Origin: Desulfoluna butyratoxydans
GTDB lineage: Bacteria > Desulfobacterota > Desulfobacteria > Desulfobacterales > Desulfolunaceae
Assembly (NCBI RefSeq): GCF_900699765.1
Contig: NZ_CAADHO010000005.1
Coordinates: 248,001-312,000, forward strand
Length of the DNA stretch: 64,000 nt
Reading direction: 5' to 3'
The first letter of the stretch is position 1. The number at the start of each line of letters is the position of its first letter. The position numbers were made by a program, and so were the translations under genes. The notes beneath the pieces were generated by a model, which was given only the letters and a program-made list of their open reading frames with translations, made no database searches and was not told the origin of the DNA. Positions 8,338 through 15,793 of this stretch are shown piece after piece.

Positions 8338-10470
8338 CTAATAATCGTCATAAAACAGATGGCCCAGCAGCAGGTCATCATCCAGGGGGTCTTCCCCCTC
8401 GCCCGAGCGACGGGGCTCATCGGCGGGAAGTGCGGCGGCCGCGGGCAATGCCGCGGGCGGTTCGGGTTCACCGCTTTTCACCGGTTCCGGTGCCGCCAGG
8501 CTGTTGTCACCCTTCTCAAAGCGGGTGGTCAGGACAAAGTCGGCATATCGCCTGACGTTTTCGTCCAGCAGGCGGGGCAGGCCCACCAGATCGTTGTAGA
8601 GCTCGTACTCCTTGGCGATGCCGATGCGCTCGGTCCCTCCCCCGCCGTCACCCAGGACAAACTGCGACGGGATCGCCTCGACAATATGTCCCATGGGCGA
8701 GTGGGCAAGGATCGTCTGCCTCGGAGGCTCCGTGCCCCCCTTTTCCCGGGTATGGATCTCCACCGCTTTTTCGATGACCACAAGGTCCCCGCCGCGCTTT
8801 CGGCTGTCGCGGCCTGGGCCGATGCCGCTCTCTACCAGAAGCAGCTCTTTGGCGATGGTCAGCTGCCGGGGGGTGATATTGAGATTCTGGATCGCCTCCC
8901 GGATGGTCCATCCGGGACGAAGATCCACGTAGATTTTCTCGGTGTCGGCCATGAGGTCCAGGGTCTCATGGTCGACCTGGGTGAGGGAGCCGAGCCTGAG
9001 CTTGGCGTTTTTGAAATTGAAAATACTGGCAAGATAAGCCGACACCACCCGATACAGCACGGTGAGCTTGCGCGCCTTGACAGCCTCGAAGCTCTCTTTT
9101 TTCAGCACCATGGCAGGGGCGGCAAAGGCCGGGTCCCGCTCCCCGATACGGCCCTCCAGTCCGCTGTAGCAGAACCGGATCAGCCTGGTCTCTTCCAGTT
9201 CCAGGGCCAGCCGCTTGATTTTGCCGTAATTCATCAGGAGCTCGTTGCTCACATACCCGTGGAGCCGTTTGAAGGGATTCTTGATATCCTCCCATTTGCC
9301 CGCCCACGGGTTGGTCTCCATGAGCTCGTCCCGGGAGAGGCGAAGGGTGTCCATGGCCACATGCACCACCAGGAGATCATCGCGTTCGATAAAAACCCTG
9401 TTGTGCAGCTCATTGAAAAAGGATTTCACCGCCTCCACGTCCACGGCATCGTCCTCGGGCCCCGTGAGATCCACCCCCACCAGCCTTGGCTGAAGGCCCT
9501 CCCCGGATGCAACCCACTGGTCGTACAGGGAGAGAATATCCACAAGCCCCTTGGACGTGGAGCCGCTTCCCTCGGGCCGGACATCGGGTACTTTCAGCAA
9601 AAAGCGCACCTGCGTTGCCGGAGAGTCGCCGTTGCCGAACCTGTGGGTTGCGTACCAGACCACCTGCATCATTTTGGCAAAGGGCCTCCTGGCAAGGCCG
9701 GTGATGTACCCCTCCACCGGAGCAAAGGCTTCCACGTAATACCGCTCCCCTTCAATGCCCCGGGGCTTCCAGTAGCTGTCGTACACCTGGCGTCCGTTGG
9801 TTTTGACAAACCCTTCCAGGTGCTCCAGGGTATCCACGTGCTCCGGCCCCACATCCACACCGAACTGGAGGCTGAAGGCCTTGAATATCACCTCTTCGGG
9901 CAGGTGCTCGATGGCCATGCCCGCATCCTCGGCCGTGATGCTCGTTCCCACATGCAGGGCCTTTTTGATGTTCCTCAGGCAATAGGCGTTGATGCTCTCG
10001 GTGAGGACAATGCGCCTTTTCGTCAGATGACTGGCCTCGAACTTGGCCTCGTTGAAGTAGCGCTTCAGGTTCGACACAATCCCCGTTTTTTTCACGGGTC
10101 CCGTGGCCCCCGGCACCACCACCAGGTCGTCGAAGGAGTCAAAGATCCTCTGGCTGTCGTCATCTGCCCTGCGTGTGGTCGTAAACAGGCGAATCAACGC
10201 CCCCAGTGCCACGCAGTGGATCACCATCATCCGGGCCAGGTTCAGGCCCGGGGTCAGGCACACCTCTTCAACCTGCGCCTCGGCGTCGCCTTCTTCATCA
10301 AGGGTGTCCAGGGTTCCGGTCACCGTCTCCAGAACCCGCTGCACCAGCCCCAGGTAGCAGGTAAACACGTACCTTTCGTCCGTTTTCGCCAGTTCCGTGA
10401 TCGCCTCCAGGTACCGCTCCGTGGGCAACTCCCGCCCGAACTGGGAATTGAAATTTCCGACTGTCTGCAT
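8338..10470 (-). CDS. Large unknown protein linking R-body and CIS genes (710 aa)
   Basis: The start at 10470 (MQTVGNFNSQFGRELPTERY) has GAGGA 8 nt upstream; an upstream ATG has none. No family is recognised. The body is soluble, largely helical, with regular charged and hydrophobic spacing; the C-terminal 60 residues are a Pro/Ala-rich linker followed by an acidic tail (GEGEDPLDDDLLLGHLFYDDY). It follows the last RebB-like gene by 85 nt and leads into the CIS genes, so it sits exactly at the junction of the two modules. A scaffold or assembly role is plausible but unproven. It is a good marker gene for finding related loci. Confidence 0.8.
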   Translation of the reverse strand: MQTVGNFNSQFGRELPTERYLEAITELAKTDERYVFTCYLGLVQRVLETVTGTLDTLDEEGDAEAQVEEVCLTPGLNLARMMVIHCVALGALIRLFTTTRRADDDSQRIFDSFDDLVVVPGATGPVKKTGIVSNLKRYFNEAKFEASHLTKRRIVLTESINAYCLRNIKKALHVGTSITAEDAGMAIEHLPEEVIFKAFSLQFGVDVGPEHVDTLEHLEGFVKTNGRQVYDSYWKPRGIEGERYYVEAFAPVEGYITGLARRPFAKMMQVVWYATHRFGNGDSPATQVRFLLKVPDVRPEGSGSTSKGLVDILSLYDQWVASGEGLQPRLVGVDLTGPEDDAVDVEAVKSFFNELHNRVFIERDDLLVVHVAMDTLRLSRDELMETNPWAGKWEDIKNPFKRLHGYVSNELLMNYGKIKRLALELEETRLIRFCYSGLEGRIGERDPAFAAPAMVLKKESFEAVKARKLTVLYRVVSAYLASIFNFKNAKLRLGSLTQVDHETLDLMADTEKIYVDLRPGWTIREAIQNLNITPRQLTIAKELLLVESGIGPGRDSRKRGGDLVVIEKAVEIHTREKGGTEPPRQTILAHSPMGHIVEAIPSQFVLGDGGGGTERIGIAKEYELYNDLVGLPRLLDENVRRYADFVLTTRFEKGDNSLAAPEPVKSGEPEPPAALPAAAALPADEPRRSGEGEDPLDDDLLLGHLFYDDY

Positions 10471-10555
10471 GGTTGGTCCTCGTCTGTGTGGCGTCAAAAA
10501 ATATCCGACAAACCCGGCGGGCACGACGTGTCCGGGCCCCGTGGCCGCTCCGGGC

Positions 10556-10930
10556 CTATTTCTGGAAAATTTCCTTGTAGGACTTCAAGATGGAGGCGCC
10601 GGTCAGGCCCACGCGTTCCCAGTACTCAACGGAGTTGTTCAGGTTGCCCTTGCAGTGCTCGGTAATGGGAATGTAGTCGTGATCCCTGGTTTCGATGTAC
10701 TTCTGAGTTGCCACACCGATGGTGGCCGATTGAACGGTGGCCATGCTCCGCATGGTGTCCACGGAGTCCTGCACCGCAATGGCGATGGACTGGGCAATGG
10801 ATTGAACGGCCTGACCCGCCCCCTGGGTCAGGGGGGTGAAGTTCTTCTTATCCCCTTGCAGGTTCGCGGCAATCTCCTTGTTGGCTCCGGCAATGTGAAC
10901 ATGTTTGTCTGTCACATGTTTCTCTGTCAT
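10556..10930 (-). CDS. RebB-related R-body protein, long type (124 aa)
   Basis: The core VQSIAQSIAIAVQDSVDTMRSMATVQSATIGVATQKYIE is a diverged RebB domain (small-residue helices repeated as heptads), extended by a C-terminal tail with YWERVGLTGASILKSYKEIFQK. It is a clear paralog of the protein at 13474-13827, which shares the YWE-IG-KGA-ILESYK-IF ending. AAAGGA lies 6 nt upstream of the ATG at 10930. Last of the R-body genes before the 710-aa gene. RebB proteins of Caedibacter assemble the coiled R-body ribbon; this long type may have an accessory assembly role. Confidence 0.7.
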   Translation of the reverse strand: MTEKHVTDKHVHIAGANKEIAANLQGDKKNFTPLTQGAGQAVQSIAQSIAIAVQDSVDTMRSMATVQSATIGVATQKYIETRDHDYIPITEHCKGNLNNSVEYWERVGLTGASILKSYKEIFQK

Positions 10931-10992
10931 GTCATTTCCTTTGTTGGTCGCGGTTTATGGTGATCCGTTCACCCTCAGCCACAGACTCACCT

Positions 10993-11259
10993 TTATTTAA
11001 TGAGAGATAGAATTTTCTGACAGGTTTTTGCCACCGCCGCAGCCTCGATCTGTTTCATCCCGTACTGCGTGGAGCCTGCATTTTGCATCACCAGGCTCAG
11101 GGAATGAGCCAGGGATTCATAGGCAACAGCCATGGCTTCATCGGAGGCCACCCCGATGGCGGCTACGTTGGTGCTGGTGACGGCATCCAGGACTTTGGGA
11201 TCCACCTTGTTCTCATCGGAATTGCCGGCGTCGGTACCCGGTTTGTTCATCTCAGCCAT
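10993..11259 (-). CDS. RebB-family R-body protein, diverged (88 aa)
   Basis: After a 20-residue hydrophilic N-terminus, residues about 22-85 follow the RebB pattern: VLDAVTSTNVAAIGVASDEAMAVAYESLAHSLSLVMQNAGSTQYGMKQIEAAAVAKTCQKIL, with helices dominated by Ala, Ser, Val and Gln. AGGGGG lies 6 nt upstream of the ATG at 11259. It is less similar to the five short paralogs than they are to each other, so it may be an older, specialised subunit. Confidence 0.8.
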   Translation of the reverse strand: MAEMNKPGTDAGNSDENKVDPKVLDAVTSTNVAAIGVASDEAMAVAYESLAHSLSLVMQNAGSTQYGMKQIEAAAVAKTCQKILSLIK

Positions 11260-11337
11260 TGAACCCCCTCATCGGTTGGCGACTGAAAACACCGGCCTCC
11301 GGGATGAAGGCCGGTGAATTCAGCGCTTCAGTGGTGC

Positions 11338-11565
11338 TTACTTGGGATTGATCATCTTGGTGATCGCCACGGTGGTGGCGGTCTGATGCGTCACATTGGC
11401 CTGCTGCTGCGCGTAAACCGCGTTGGCGGCGGCCATGGCAACGGAGTTGCCGATGGTCTGATACAGGCTGCCCATGGCCATGGCCGGTGCTTCGGAAAGA
11501 ACCTTCACGTTGGTCTGAGTCACTGCATCGGTGACGGCCGGGCTGAGTTCGGGAAGTTGTGCCAT
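11338..11565 (-). CDS. RebB-family R-body structural protein (copy 1)
   Basis: A 75-aa protein starting MAQLPELSPAVTDAVTQTNVKVL, then SLYQTIGNSVAMAAANAVYAQQQANVTHQ. This matches the RebB family: a short N-terminus, the VTDAVTQ-N motif, and a long Ala/Gln helix. RebB proteins build R-bodies, insoluble ribbons that extend on environmental change. AAGGAG precedes the ATG at 11565. It is nearly identical to the next two copies, indicating recent tandem duplication or gene conversion. The 152-nt spacer to the next gene contains an imperfect inverted repeat (GCATCGCT / AGCGATGC) and may fold in the transcript. Confidence 0.9.
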   Translation of the reverse strand: MAQLPELSPAVTDAVTQTNVKVLSEAPAMAMGSLYQTIGNSVAMAAANAVYAQQQANVTHQTATTVAITKMINPK

Positions 11566-11717
11566 TTGCTTGCACTCCTTGTCTTAATGGTGTTGGTATT
11601 CTGCCTTGAAGCCTCCTTAAAAAGAGGCATCGCTCGCCGACGCGGCGACAGGGCCCACGGATACCACACAGAGGTGAAGCGATGCCCTTGCCTTAAGGAA
11701 GGCGATGAGGCGGAGCA

Positions 11718-11945
11718 CTACTTGCTGTTGATCATCTTATCCAGGCTGACGGTGGTGGCCGTCTGGTAGGTCACGTTGGCCTGCTGCTGTGCGTAGACCG
11801 CGTTGGCGGCGGCCATGGCAACGGAGTTGCCGATGGTCTGGTACAGGCTGCCAAGGGCCATGGCGGGAGACTCGGAAAGAACCTTGACGTTGGTCTGGGT
11901 CACGGCATCCGTGACGGCGGGGCTAAGTTCGGGAAGTTGAGCCAT
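11718..11945 (-). CDS. RebB-family R-body structural protein (copy 2)
   Basis: 75 aa; differs from the 11338-11565 copy at only a handful of positions (SESPAMALGS for SEAPAMAMGS, YQTATT for HQTATT, and the last residues). Strong ribosome site AGGAGG upstream of the ATG at 11945. Part of the block of five near-identical short paralogs, all in one orientation. Confidence 0.9.
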   Translation of the reverse strand: MAQLPELSPAVTDAVTQTNVKVLSESPAMALGSLYQTIGNSVAMAAANAVYAQQQANVTYQTATTVSLDKMINSK

Positions 11946-11971
11946 TTGTTACCTCCTGTGGGTCCTGCTTG

Positions 11972-12196
11972 TTAACCGTTAACCAGCTTGGTGATGGCAA
12001 CCGTGGTTGCCGTTTGGTAAGTCACGTTGGCCTGCTGTTGAGCGTAGACAGCGTTGGCTGCAGCCATGGCCACGGAGTTGCCGATGGTCTGGTACAGGCT
12101 GCCAAGGGCCATGGCAGGAGACTCGGAAAGGACCTTGACGTTGGTCTGGGTGACTGCGTCGGTTACGGCAGGGCTGATTTCGGCGAGTTGCGGCAT
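11972..12196 (-). CDS. RebB-family R-body structural protein (copy 3)
   Basis: 74 aa, MPQLAEISPAVTDAVTQ followed by the conserved NSVAMAAANAVYAQQQANVTYQ helix. AGGAGG lies 6 nt upstream of the ATG at 12196. Only 26 nt separate it from copy 2, the tightest spacing in the block. Confidence 0.9.
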   Translation of the reverse strand: MPQLAEISPAVTDAVTQTNVKVLSESPAMALGSLYQTIGNSVAMAAANAVYAQQQANVTYQTATTVAITKLVNG

Positions 12197-12309
12197 GTTA
12201 ACCTCCTAATGGTTTTGGGTTGTCAGGCATGAAACGTGGTAACGACGTCACCGGTGGCTGTTGACCGACCCGGCAACGGTGACCGGCGGCTGCACTTACA
12301 CCGCCCGGA

Positions 12310-12537
12310 TTATTGACCGTTAAGCATCCTGGTCAGCCCGATGGTCGTGGCCGTCTGATACGTAACGTTGGCCTGCTGCTGGGCATACACCGAGTTGGCG
12401 GCCGACATGGCAACGGAGTTGCCGATGGTTTGATACAGGCTGCCCAGGGCCATGGCCGGGGACTCACCCAACACGCTGACGTTGCTCTGGGTCACCGCAT
12501 CAGTCACCGCAGGCGTCAACTCTGGTAATTGAGGCAT
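12310..12537 (-). CDS. RebB-family R-body structural protein (copy 4)
   Basis: 75 aa from the ATG at 12537 (MPQLPELTPAVTDAVTQ); an ATG 6 nt further upstream is too close to the AAAGGAG site. Distinctive changes are QSNVSVLGESPAM, AMSAANSVYAQ and the end IGLTRMLNGQ, so this copy is more diverged than copies 1-3. The spacer of about 110 nt to copy 3 has no gene. Confidence 0.88.
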   Translation of the reverse strand: MPQLPELTPAVTDAVTQSNVSVLGESPAMALGSLYQTIGNSVAMSAANSVYAQQQANVTYQTATTIGLTRMLNGQ

Positions 12538-12707
12538 TCTCATCTCCTTTCGTCTTAAGGGTTAACAGAACGTTTTACACCCACCACACGGACCGGTAAA
12601 AAACCGAGCCAGGGCCCACGATGCGATGTGAAGACATCCGATCAGCCCGTCCCTTGGGGACGCTTGCCGGCTTCGGGCTGACCACGGACCCCTTGCCCCG
12701 TGCATCA

Positions 12708-12932
12708 TCAATCTTCCATCAATTTTTTCACGGCCAAGGTGGTGGCTGCCTGAAACGTGACGTTGGCCTGCTGCTGGGCATACACCGCGTTGGCAGCAGC
12801 CATCGCCACAGAGTTACCGATGGTCTGGTAAAGACTGCCGAGGGCCATGGCTGGGGATTCACCCAACACACTCAAGTTTGTTTCCGTGACCGCATCCGTG
12901 ACCGCTGGGCTGACTTCCTGCAGTTGAGTCAT
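12708..12932 (-). CDS. RebB-family R-body structural protein (copy 5)
   Basis: 74 aa, MTQLQEVSPAVTDAVTETNLSVLGESPAM, then the conserved AMAAANAVYAQQQANVTFQ helix and a charged end (VKKLMED). AAAAGGAG precedes the ATG at 12932. It is followed by a gene-free spacer of about 170 nt before copy 4. Confidence 0.9.
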   Translation of the reverse strand: MTQLQEVSPAVTDAVTETNLSVLGESPAMALGSLYQTIGNSVAMAAANAVYAQQQANVTFQAATTLAVKKLMED

Positions 12933-12996
12933 TTTCTTCTCCTTTTTAGATTAATGAGTCATCGGGTAAACGCGTTACTCTTCCTGCCACACCACA

Positions 12997-13449
12997 TCAC
13001 GACTCCGGGGCCGGGTCATCGGAAGGAGCCGGTGCCTCCGGGGCCGGATTTGCCTGAAATTCAGGGTGCATCTTCTTCAGCATCTCATTGCTTTTCTGGG
13101 TCAACTCCTCCAACTGCTTTGTCGCGTTCTTCAGCATGGCGTCTGCGTGCTTGAACTGTTCGTTGACCTGCTCCGACGTCTGGGACGACATCTTCATGAA
13201 CGCATTGACCTGACTGGCTCCGGGACCGCCCTCGTCCCCTTCCGCATCGGAACCGTCCGGCTGGGAAAAGATCACGTTGTTGATCTTCATCAGCTTGTCG
13301 ATCTCTTTGGTTTTGTCCTCCAGGAACTGATTGTTCATCTTCACCATCTCGCTCAGCGAGGAGGTGTAGTTTTTCAGAAACGAGCTGTAGTTTTTCTTAA
13401 AGGAGCCAAAATCCTGGTGAGTAAACTTGAATGCATTCTCATCTGACAT
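12997..13449 (-). CDS. Coiled-coil protein of the R-body cluster (150 aa)
   Basis: Not a RebB paralog and not recognised. Residues about 8-65 (FTHQDFGSFKKNYSSFLKNY onward) and about 85-130 (MSSQTSEQVNEQFKHADAML onward) are predicted coiled coils, separated by an acidic Gly-rich linker; the C-terminus is a Pro/Ala-rich tail. GGGGGAG precedes the ATG at 13449. Its position inside the RebB block suggests a chaperone, cap or attachment factor for the ribbon, by analogy with non-RebB accessory genes in other reb clusters; this is inference. Confidence 0.7.
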   Translation of the reverse strand: MSDENAFKFTHQDFGSFKKNYSSFLKNYTSSLSEMVKMNNQFLEDKTKEIDKLMKINNVIFSQPDGSDAEGDEGGPGASQVNAFMKMSSQTSEQVNEQFKHADAMLKNATKQLEELTQKSNEMLKKMHPEFQANPAPEAPAPSDDPAPES

Positions 13450-13473
13450 GTCCTTGCTCCCCCTGACCCGTGA

Positions 13474-13827
13474 TTAGAAAATTTTCTTGTAGGATTCTAG
13501 AATCTCGGCCCCTTTTTTCCCGATGGTCTCCCAGTACGTCACGGAATCATTCATGACGGCCTGGCACTGCTTGATGACGGGAATGTACTCCGGGTCCTTT
13601 GTTTCAACGAACTTCTGGGTGGCGACCCCCAGGGCAGTGGATTGAACAAGGGCGATGTTCCGCATGGTGTCCCCTGCATCCTGCACGGCAATGGCAACGG
13701 ATTGAGAGACCGACTGAACGGATTGCCCCGCCCCGTTTGATAAAGGCGATTTGTCAAATGCCCCCCCCTTGACCGAGGTGGCGATCTCCTTATTTGCAGC
13801 GGCAAGACTCTTTATCTTGTTTGACAT
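13474..13827 (-). CDS. RebB-related R-body protein, long type (117 aa)
   Basis: Paralog of the 124-aa protein at 10556-10930: shared ANKEIA start, GAGQSVQSVSQSVAIAVQDAGDTMRNIALVQSTALGVATQKFVET core, and YWETIGKKGAEILESYKKIF end. The two long-type genes bracket the short RebB genes. The ribosome site is weak (AAAGATGA). The small-residue helix resembles RebB, while the C-terminal 40 residues are specific to this type. Confidence 0.7.
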   Translation of the reverse strand: MSNKIKSLAAANKEIATSVKGGAFDKSPLSNGAGQSVQSVSQSVAIAVQDAGDTMRNIALVQSTALGVATQKFVETKDPEYIPVIKQCQAVMNDSVTYWETIGKKGAEILESYKKIF

Positions 13828-13846
13828 TTTTCATCTTTGCGGTGCG

Positions 13847-14062
13847 TTATGAACGAAGCATTTTGATGACATTCTCAACGGTCGCTGTTTGGTGGACAAT
13901 GCAGGACTGCTGTTGTGAATTCACGGCGTTCATGGACGCCATGGCGATGTTGAATCCCTGGGTCTGGTACTGACTGGCCAGAGACATTGCCGGGGAAGAC
14001 CCGACAACAAGCGAATTGATCTGTGAAACCGCATCCGTGACAGCCTGGCTGAAATCCGACAT
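13847..14062 (-). CDS. RebB-family R-body protein, first gene of the operon (71 aa)
   Basis: Start 14062 (MSDFSQAVTDAVSQINSLVV) is chosen because AGGGAGG lies 6 nt upstream; an ATG 30 nt earlier lacks a site. The RebB pattern is clear: VTDAVSQ, SLASQYQTQGFNIAMASMNAVNSQQQ. It is the promoter-proximal gene, about 125 nt downstream of a sigma-54 promoter. It is diverged from the five short paralogs. Confidence 0.87.
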   Translation of the reverse strand: MSDFSQAVTDAVSQINSLVVGSSPAMSLASQYQTQGFNIAMASMNAVNSQQQSCIVHQTATVENVIKMLRS

Positions 14063-14188
14063 GAGAGCCTCCCTCTGAGATAAATCGTTCATGGTCGTTG
14101 CCGTGTTGCGGACCGAAGCGCATAGCTCCGCCCCGTACCTTACAACCCCCTAATTTTTCGGATCAATCCTGAGAACGAGTATCCATGT

Positions 14189-14204
14189 AGCAACCTTCGT
14201 GCCA
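14189..14204 (-). promoter_or_regulatory. Sigma-54 (-24/-12) promoter of the R-body/CIS operon
   Basis: On the minus strand the sequence is TGGCAC-GAAGG-TTGCT, an exact match to the RpoN consensus TGGCAC-N5-TTGCW, with GG and GC elements at -24 and -12. Predicted transcription start is about 14177, roughly 115 nt before the first RebB start codon. A sigma-54 activator gene lies immediately upstream, which makes a chance match unlikely. Confidence 0.85.
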
Positions 14205-14248
14205 ACACCATTTGATGCGATTCGACGATTTTTATTCCTCCCCATGCC

Positions 14249-14305
14249 AAAAAAAATGGCCGGATGCGTCCATCGTCCCCAAAGGGACTGGACACTTCCG
14301 GCCAT
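14249..14305 (-). terminator. Rho-independent terminator after the sigma-54 activator gene
   Basis: ATGGCCGGA at 14256 pairs with TCCGGCCAT ending 14305, with further inner pairing (GTCC/GGAC and GTCCC/GGGAC). On the minus strand it is followed by eight T residues. It lies 70 nt downstream of the activator stop and isolates the activator from the R-body promoter. Confidence 0.85.
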
Positions 14306-14375
14306 CGCATCGTCATCGCGACAAAACATGCGATACATACAACCACTTAGATTCACCGACGATCGTCTCCGGCGA

Positions 14376-15353
14376 TCAGACGCCGTTACACAGCTTGACC
14401 TTCCGCTCGATATATTTACGATGAACACCCAGGAACCGCGCGGCCTGGCTCTTGTTTCCCTCGGCCCTCACAAGGGCCCTGCGCACCAGGGCGGTCTCCA
14501 TGCGCTCCACCTTGTCCTCGCAGGTGAGATCAATCACCTGGTCAGCCATGCTGTCGAAGGTCTCATCCAGGGAGAGCCCCTGCTGATGCGCAAAGGCCGC
14601 CACGCTTTGTTCCGTAATGGGGTTTTCGTCTGAGAGAAGGGAAATCTTTTCAATGGTGTTCTTCAACTGCCTGATGTTTCCCGGCCAGTCCAGGGCCATC
14701 ATCGCCCGCAGCGCGCCGTCGGTAAAGTCCACCTTCTGCTCCACGCGACGCAGAAAAAACCTCACCAGCTCAGGGATATCCTGGCGCCGCTCCCGCAGGG
14801 AAGGCACCTCCAGGTTCAGGACATTCAGGCGGTAGTACAGATCTTCGCGAAACCTGCGATGCTTGATCATCGTCTCAAGATCCGCGTGGGTTGCAGCGAT
14901 GATCCGCCCCTCAAAAGGAAGGTTGACGGCCCCCCCCAGTGGCCGATAGGACCTGGCCTCGATGACACGCAGCAGCTTGGCCTGCTGCGGAAGCGGAAGT
15001 TCCCCGATCTCATCGAGGAACAGGGTGCCCCTGCCGGTGATGGAGAGATACCCCTGGTGCTTTCCCGTCGCCCCTGTAAACATCCCTTTTTCGTGGCCGA
15101 ACAGCAGGGTTTCAACCAGCGTCTCCGGTATGGCGGCGCAGTTGATGTCCACAAAGGGGAGGCGAGGATCCCCCCGCATATGATGAATCACGGACGCGAT
15201 AACCTCCTTCCCGCAGCCCGTGGGCCCGGTGATCAATACCGGCAGCGACGAAGGAGCAATTCTGCAGACCATATCCATGACGTGCTCCATCTTTGCCGAA
15301 CTGCCGATCACCATGGCATCTCGTACAACCTCCTGATTGACTTTCAAGTCCAT
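14376..15353 (-). CDS. Sigma-54-dependent transcriptional activator (AAA+ and Fis-type HTH, no receiver)
   Basis: The AAA+ domain has Walker A GPTGCGKE, the sigma-54 contact loop as KGMFTGA (GMFTGA instead of the usual GAFTGA), Walker B TLFLDEIGELP, and REDLYYRLNVL. A Fis-type helix-turn-helix (EGNKSQAARFLGVHRKYIERKV) closes the protein. From the ATG at 15353 (AAGGG upstream) it is 325 aa, the size of PspF, with no N-terminal sensory domain; the frame stays open to 15572, so a 73-residue Cys-containing extension cannot be excluded. It most likely activates the -24/-12 promoter at 14189-14204. Without a receiver, control would come from a binding partner or the extension. Confidence 0.88.
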   Translation of the reverse strand: MDLKVNQEVVRDAMVIGSSAKMEHVMDMVCRIAPSSLPVLITGPTGCGKEVIASVIHHMRGDPRLPFVDINCAAIPETLVETLLFGHEKGMFTGATGKHQGYLSITGRGTLFLDEIGELPLPQQAKLLRVIEARSYRPLGGAVNLPFEGRIIAATHADLETMIKHRRFREDLYYRLNVLNLEVPSLRERRQDIPELVRFFLRRVEQKVDFTDGALRAMMALDWPGNIRQLKNTIEKISLLSDENPITEQSVAAFAHQQGLSLDETFDSMADQVIDLTCEDKVERMETALVRRALVRAEGNKSQAARFLGVHRKYIERKVKLCNGV

Positions 15354-15793
15354 AGACAAAGGCCCTTTATATAAGCATGACACAGCTAGTTTATCATTCC
15401 AGGCGGCCTCGCAAGACTCGTATAAATGCCTGCAGACATACAGCTTGTTAAGGGGCTTTTTCTGAAAAATCACCGTCGTGTCCATCCGGGAAATTTCAGC
15501 ACCATTACCACTGTCTGCCCCCATAACCAAACCATTGAAAATGAAGGTAAAACAAATGCGCTCACGACACAAAAAAGGTTTTCACGGATTGATGCGCTGC
15601 CAACAACTTATCGCGAAAGGCATACAGACGGGTCTAATCAACTGATATAAAAGGAGAATACTTCACAGCTCTCCCACAAAGCCAGGCAACCCCGGGACAC
15701 TACGTGCACTTTTGGTATACATATTCCGTGCCACCGCACATCATCGGTGGAGCACGGCAGGCCCCGGGGGCCTGCCGTCCACCTGTACAGGGC
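15354..15793. other. Intergenic region
   Basis: Apart from the possible N-terminal extension of the activator (to 15572), I see no gene. The only structure is the inverted repeat at 15754-15778. Confidence 0.5.
15754..15778. terminator. GC-rich inverted repeat downstream of the pseudouridine synthase
   Basis: ACGGCAGGCCCC pairs with GGGGCCTGCCGT, a nearly perfect 12-bp palindrome starting 16 nt past the stop of the minus-strand gene. It has no T run, so it is only a possible terminator. Confidence 0.4.

Noticed and set aside
8104..10665. 853-aa open frame on the plus strand
   Set aside because: It is the antisense of the 710-aa gene, has no ribosome site and no recognisable domain; a GC-rich codon-bias artefact.
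1..15353. Ordinary prophage
   Set aside because: No capsid, portal, terminase, integrase or lysogeny genes; DUF4255, DUF5908 and paired tube genes indicate a CIS rather than a phage.
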